Shown one piece after another: positions 61,460-64,000 of a stretch of 64,000 nt of DNA (its first letter is position 1; the number at the start of each line of letters is the position of its first letter). The notes beneath the pieces are model-generated. The model was given only the letters and a program-made list of their open reading frames with translations. It was not told the DNA's origin and ran no database searches. The position numbers and the translations under genes are program-made. This DNA is from an uncultured Eubacteriales bacterium (GTDB taxonomy: Bacteria > Bacillota > Clostridia > Oscillospirales > CAG-272): positions 7,169-71,168 of the forward strand of contig URPL01000007.1 of the NCBI GenBank assembly GCA_900549725.1, in the 5' to 3' direction.

Positions 61460-61499
61460 AAAATCGCCGTCTTTTCGAAAAAGGCGGCGATTTTGAAAA
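61460..61499. terminator. Bidirectional intrinsic terminator
   Basis: Stem aaaatcgccg/cggcgatttt (61460-61469 and 61485-61494). The minus-strand direction is followed by six T residues (ends serA). The plus direction has four T residues after the 60-residue gene. Confidence 0.85.
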
Positions 61500-61510
61500 A
61501 GCGGTGAATT

Positions 61511-62680
61511 TTATCGAAGAATATTGACGCGGATGATACCGTCGATCGCGCGGAGGCGTTCTGCCGTATCCTGCGGGATTTCTCCGATGATCTCGACAAT
61601 GGTGTACGCATACTCTTTTTTGGAGCGGTTGACCATGTTTTCAATGTTGATATTTTCCTGCGCAAGCACGGCGGTAATCTGCGTGAGCATGGCAGGGATG
61701 TTCTTATGGCACAGGCAGATGCGCAGATCTCCGCTGTGCGGCAGGGAAACATCGGGATAATTGACGCTGTGCGTGATATTGCCCATCTCCAAAAAATCGC
61801 GCAGCTCGTTGACCGCCATCACGGCGCAGTTGTCTTCGCTCTCTTCGGTGGAGGCACCGAGGTGGGGAATTGCGATTAAATTTTTCGCGCCGAGAATTTC
61901 TTCGGTGGGGAAATCGGTCACATATTTTGCAATTTTCCCGCTTTCCAGCCCCGCTTTGATATCGGCGGCGACGGCAAGATCTGCACGGGAGAAATTCAAA
62001 AGGCGCACGCCGTCTTTCATCTTTGCAATGTTGGCGGCGCAAAGCGTGCCTTTGGTTTCCGGCGTTGCGGGAATGTGCAGCGTGATATAATCACAGCTTG
62101 CGAAAATTTCATCCATGGAGGCGGCGCGTCGAATGCTGCGGGAAAGCTTCCAGGCGGATTCCACCGTTAAGAATTTATCGTAGCCGACGACCTCCATCCC
62201 GAGCGCCACGGCAGCGTTTGCCACCAAAACGCCGATGGCGCCGAGCCCGATCACACCCAGGCGCTTGCCTGCGATCTCATGCCCGGCAAAGCGGCTTTTG
62301 CCCTTTTCCACCTGCTTTGCAACGGTTGCCTCGGGCGTGTCTTTTAAGGTGTTTGCCCAGTTAATGCCGTCCGTGATATCGCGGGAGGCAAGCATCAGCC
62401 CCGCAATGACAAGCTCTTTGACGGCGTTGGCGTTTGCCCCGGGGGTGTTGAATACGACGATGCCGGCATCGGCGCATTGCTCCAGGGGAATATTGTTGAC
62501 CCCCGCGCCGGCGCGCGCAATGGCGCGCAGGTTTTCCCCAAGCGGCATATCGTGCATGGAGGCGGAGCGCACCAATATCGCATCGGGATTTTCAATGCTG
62601 TCGCCGACGGCGTATTTGCTGCGGTCGAACAGATCCGTCCCGCATTGTGCAATTTTATTCAGCAGCAAAATATTGTACAT
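61511..62680 (-). CDS. serA: D-3-phosphoglycerate dehydrogenase
   Basis: 389 residues. NAD-dependent oxidation of 3-phosphoglycerate, first step of serine synthesis. NAD loop GVIGLGAIGVLVAN, catalytic Arg region in LNFSRADL, Glu in ATEE-like segment and His in IPHLGASTEESEDN. A C-terminal ACT domain (LRICLCHKNIPAMLTQITAVLAQENINI) suggests allosteric control, typically by serine. The start at 62680 has AGAGGAAA upstream; longer frames run under serC. It follows serC by 31 nt in one operon. Confidence 0.94.
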   Translation of the reverse strand: MYNILLLNKIAQCGTDLFDRSKYAVGDSIENPDAILVRSASMHDMPLGENLRAIARAGAGVNNIPLEQCADAGIVVFNTPGANANAVKELVIAGLMLASRDITDGINWANTLKDTPEATVAKQVEKGKSRFAGHEIAGKRLGVIGLGAIGVLVANAAVALGMEVVGYDKFLTVESAWKLSRSIRRAASMDEIFASCDYITLHIPATPETKGTLCAANIAKMKDGVRLLNFSRADLAVAADIKAGLESGKIAKYVTDFPTEEILGAKNLIAIPHLGASTEESEDNCAVMAVNELRDFLEMGNITHSVNYPDVSLPHSGDLRICLCHKNIPAMLTQITAVLAQENINIENMVNRSKKEYAYTIVEIIGEIPQDTAERLRAIDGIIRVNILR

Positions 62681-62711
62681 AGTTTCCTCTTTTCCGACAG
62701 TTGCGCGGCGC

Positions 62712-63800
62712 TTATACCTTCGGGTTTTCCGCCGCAAATTTCCGCATGAAGGCGACCAGCGCCTGCACACCCTCGATCGGCATTGCATTATAAATGGAGG
62801 CGCGCATGCCGCCGACGCTGCGGTGCCCCTTGACATTGGCAAGACCGGCTGCCCCTGCCTCTTTGGCAAATTTTTTATCAAGCTCCGCATCTCCCGTGAC
62901 AAATGTGACATTCATCATGGAGCGGCTCTCTTTTTCCACGGGGGCAATATAGTAGCTTTGGGAATCAAGATAATCGTAAAGCACGGCGGCTTTCTTTTCG
63001 TTATGCGCCTTCATTGCTTTTAGCCCGCCCATGTTCAAAAGCCATTCATACACAAGCTTTGCAATGTAAATCGGCCAGCAGGGGGGCGTGTTATACATGG
63101 AATCGTTTTCCGCCATGGGCTGATAATCCAGCATCACCGGCGTTTCGGGGCGGGCGTTTCCGATAAGATCCTCCCGCACGATAACAACGGTCAATCCGGC
63201 AGGCGCCATGTTTTTCTGAGCGCCTGCATAGATCAAACCGAAGCGAGTGACATCGACCGGCTCGGAAAGGATGCAGGAGGACATATCTGCAACCAGCGGA
63301 ATATCGCCCGTGTCGGGGATGTAGGGAAATTTCGTGCCGTAAATGGTGTTGTTAAAGCACATGTGTACATAATCGGCATCTGCGCGGAAATCCGCGCGGG
63401 AAAGCCGCGGCACAGCGGAGAAATTGATTTCTTTGGTGGTTCCCGCACAGCGAACATCGCCGTATTTCTGTGCTTCTTTAAAAGCTTTGCCGGAGAACTG
63501 CCCGGAGACGATATAATCAGCTTTGCGGTTTTTATTCATCAGGTTCAGCGGCACGGCTGCGAACTGCGTGGAGGCGCCGCCCTGCAAAAACAGGACTTTG
63601 TAGTTATCGGGGATGTGCATCAGTTCGCGCAAAAGCCGCTGTGCGTCCTTTATAATGGCATCGAAAGCCGGAGATCGATGGCTCATCTCCATAACAGACA
63701 TACCGCTGTCCTTGTAACAAACAAGGTCACGCGCCGCTTCTTCCAGCACCGGCAGGGGCAGCATGGATGGGCCCGCCGAGAAGTTGTAAATGCGATTCAT
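62712..63800 (-). CDS. serC: Phosphoserine aminotransferase
   Basis: 362 residues. PLP enzyme that converts 3-phosphohydroxypyruvate to O-phosphoserine. MNRIYNFSAGPSMLPLPVLE and MEMSHRSPAF are family hallmarks. The PLP Lys lies in IYAGAQKNMAPAGLTVVI, and ADMSSCILS precedes it. The C-terminal SVGGMRASIYNAMP contains the phosphate-binding Arg. First gene of the serC-serA operon behind a perfect sigma-A promoter. Phosphoserine phosphatase is not in this window; the nearby HAD protein is not obviously SerB. Confidence 0.95.
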   Translation of the reverse strand: MNRIYNFSAGPSMLPLPVLEEAARDLVCYKDSGMSVMEMSHRSPAFDAIIKDAQRLLRELMHIPDNYKVLFLQGGASTQFAAVPLNLMNKNRKADYIVSGQFSGKAFKEAQKYGDVRCAGTTKEINFSAVPRLSRADFRADADYVHMCFNNTIYGTKFPYIPDTGDIPLVADMSSCILSEPVDVTRFGLIYAGAQKNMAPAGLTVVIVREDLIGNARPETPVMLDYQPMAENDSMYNTPPCWPIYIAKLVYEWLLNMGGLKAMKAHNEKKAAVLYDYLDSQSYYIAPVEKESRSMMNVTFVTGDAELDKKFAKEAGAAGLANVKGHRSVGGMRASIYNAMPIEGVQALVAFMRKFAAENPKV

Positions 63801-63840
63801 TTTGCATCTCTCTCCTTTTTTCGAAATTTTTGATTTGCAT

Positions 63841-63860
63841 GCGGCGCTGCAGGGCGCCGC
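63841..63860 (-). promoter_or_regulatory. GC-rich hairpin in the serC leader
   Basis: Inverted repeat gcggcgc-tgcagg-gcgccgc between the serC promoter and its ribosome site. There is no T-run, so it is not a plain terminator. It may stabilise or regulate the mRNA. Confidence 0.4.
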
Positions 63861-63891
63861 GGCACTTTACCGAAATAAAGCGCTTTGCATT

Positions 63892-63920
63892 ATTATACGG
63901 TACATATGCGCAAATGTCAA
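63892..63920 (-). promoter_or_regulatory. Consensus promoter of the serC-serA operon
   Basis: Minus strand: TTGACA (63920-63915), 17-nt spacer, TATAAT (63897-63892): exact sigma-A consensus, about 90 nt before serC. Confidence 0.9.
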
Positions 63921-63936
63921 TAGATATGACGAAAAA

Positions 63937-64000
63937 AAGGGCACCTACCGGCCCTACGGACTTGACTGCTCAGGATTCGTCGATTGGGTTTTTTATAATG
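63937..64000 (+). pseudogene. NlpC/P60 peptidase fragment lacking its start
   Basis: In the frame of base 63940 the DNA reads GTYRPYGLDCSGFVDWVFYN up to the window edge. DCSGFV is the catalytic-Cys motif of NlpC/P60 cell-wall gamma-D-Glu-diamino-acid endopeptidases. Upstream, the same frame has no ATG/GTG with a ribosome site and runs through the serC promoter region with protein-unlike sequence. So either only an internal piece of the gene is joined here (truncation or rearrangement), or the assembly is chimeric. The downstream part is outside the window. Confidence 0.55.

Overview
The window reads as a chromosomal stretch from an anaerobic, spore-forming Clostridia (Bacillota), probably a gut-type Oscillospirales relative. 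The evidence is the ispH-rpsA (S1) fusion, the sporulation signal gene spoIIR, a Gram-positive divisome cluster (sepF, yggT, ylmH, divIVA, ileS), an oxygen-sensitive glycyl radical enzyme with its activase, and an S-layer-homology surface protein. Coding density is high, with many 4-17 nt overlaps, tight operons and clear sigma-A promoters. No tRNA, rRNA, CRISPR array or insertion sequence was seen.

Layout. 1-425: 3' end of a GH31 glycosidase. 480-7171 (minus): operon asd, rpiR-type regulator, baiN-like flavoprotein, cmk, plsC, ispH-S1, from one consensus promoter. 7388-9042: orphan PTS IIC-like protein and a PAP2 phosphatase. 9118-10740 (minus): small unknown and murA, followed by a 580-nt stretch without genes. 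11323-14542: FabG-like SDR, spoIIR, and the UPF0210/UPF0237 pair. 14757-17080: membrane protein, lipoprotein, alr. 17106-19400: accessory-looking block with a structured leader/terminator, a caspase-like secreted ORF with a broken signal peptide, and two secreted proteins. 19441-31384: dapA, queA, miaA, a HlyD-like protein, yggS, the sepF-to-ileS cluster and a family 4 uracil-DNA glycosylase. 31415-36765: AEC carrier, then a phosphonate/iron-type ABC transporter operon ending in a winged-helix/nucleotidyltransferase fusion.

36830-43110 (minus) is the most unusual locus. Four tightly packed genes encode a radical SAM activase, a glycyl radical enzyme, a sedoheptulokinase-like FGGY kinase and an SLH-anchored GH16 glycanase. 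It looks like a surface-to-cytoplasm anaerobic carbohydrate pathway whose substrate I cannot name.

43184-49449: MATE transporter, trkA-trkH potassium uptake, ruvX, a membrane protein and a nonsense-interrupted GNAT gene. 49564-61084 (minus): nucleoside salvage island (udk, pdp, BMP-type nucleoside ABC transporter, deoD, deoC, tdk) with a HAD phosphatase and murD upstream. 61277-63800: 60-aa conserved protein and the serC-serA serine pathway. The right edge carries a start-less NlpC/P60 fragment.

Working together, asd, dapA, alr, murA and murD supply peptidoglycan precursors. sepF and divIVA organise division. The BMP transporter with pdp, deoD, deoC, tdk and udk imports and recycles nucleosides.
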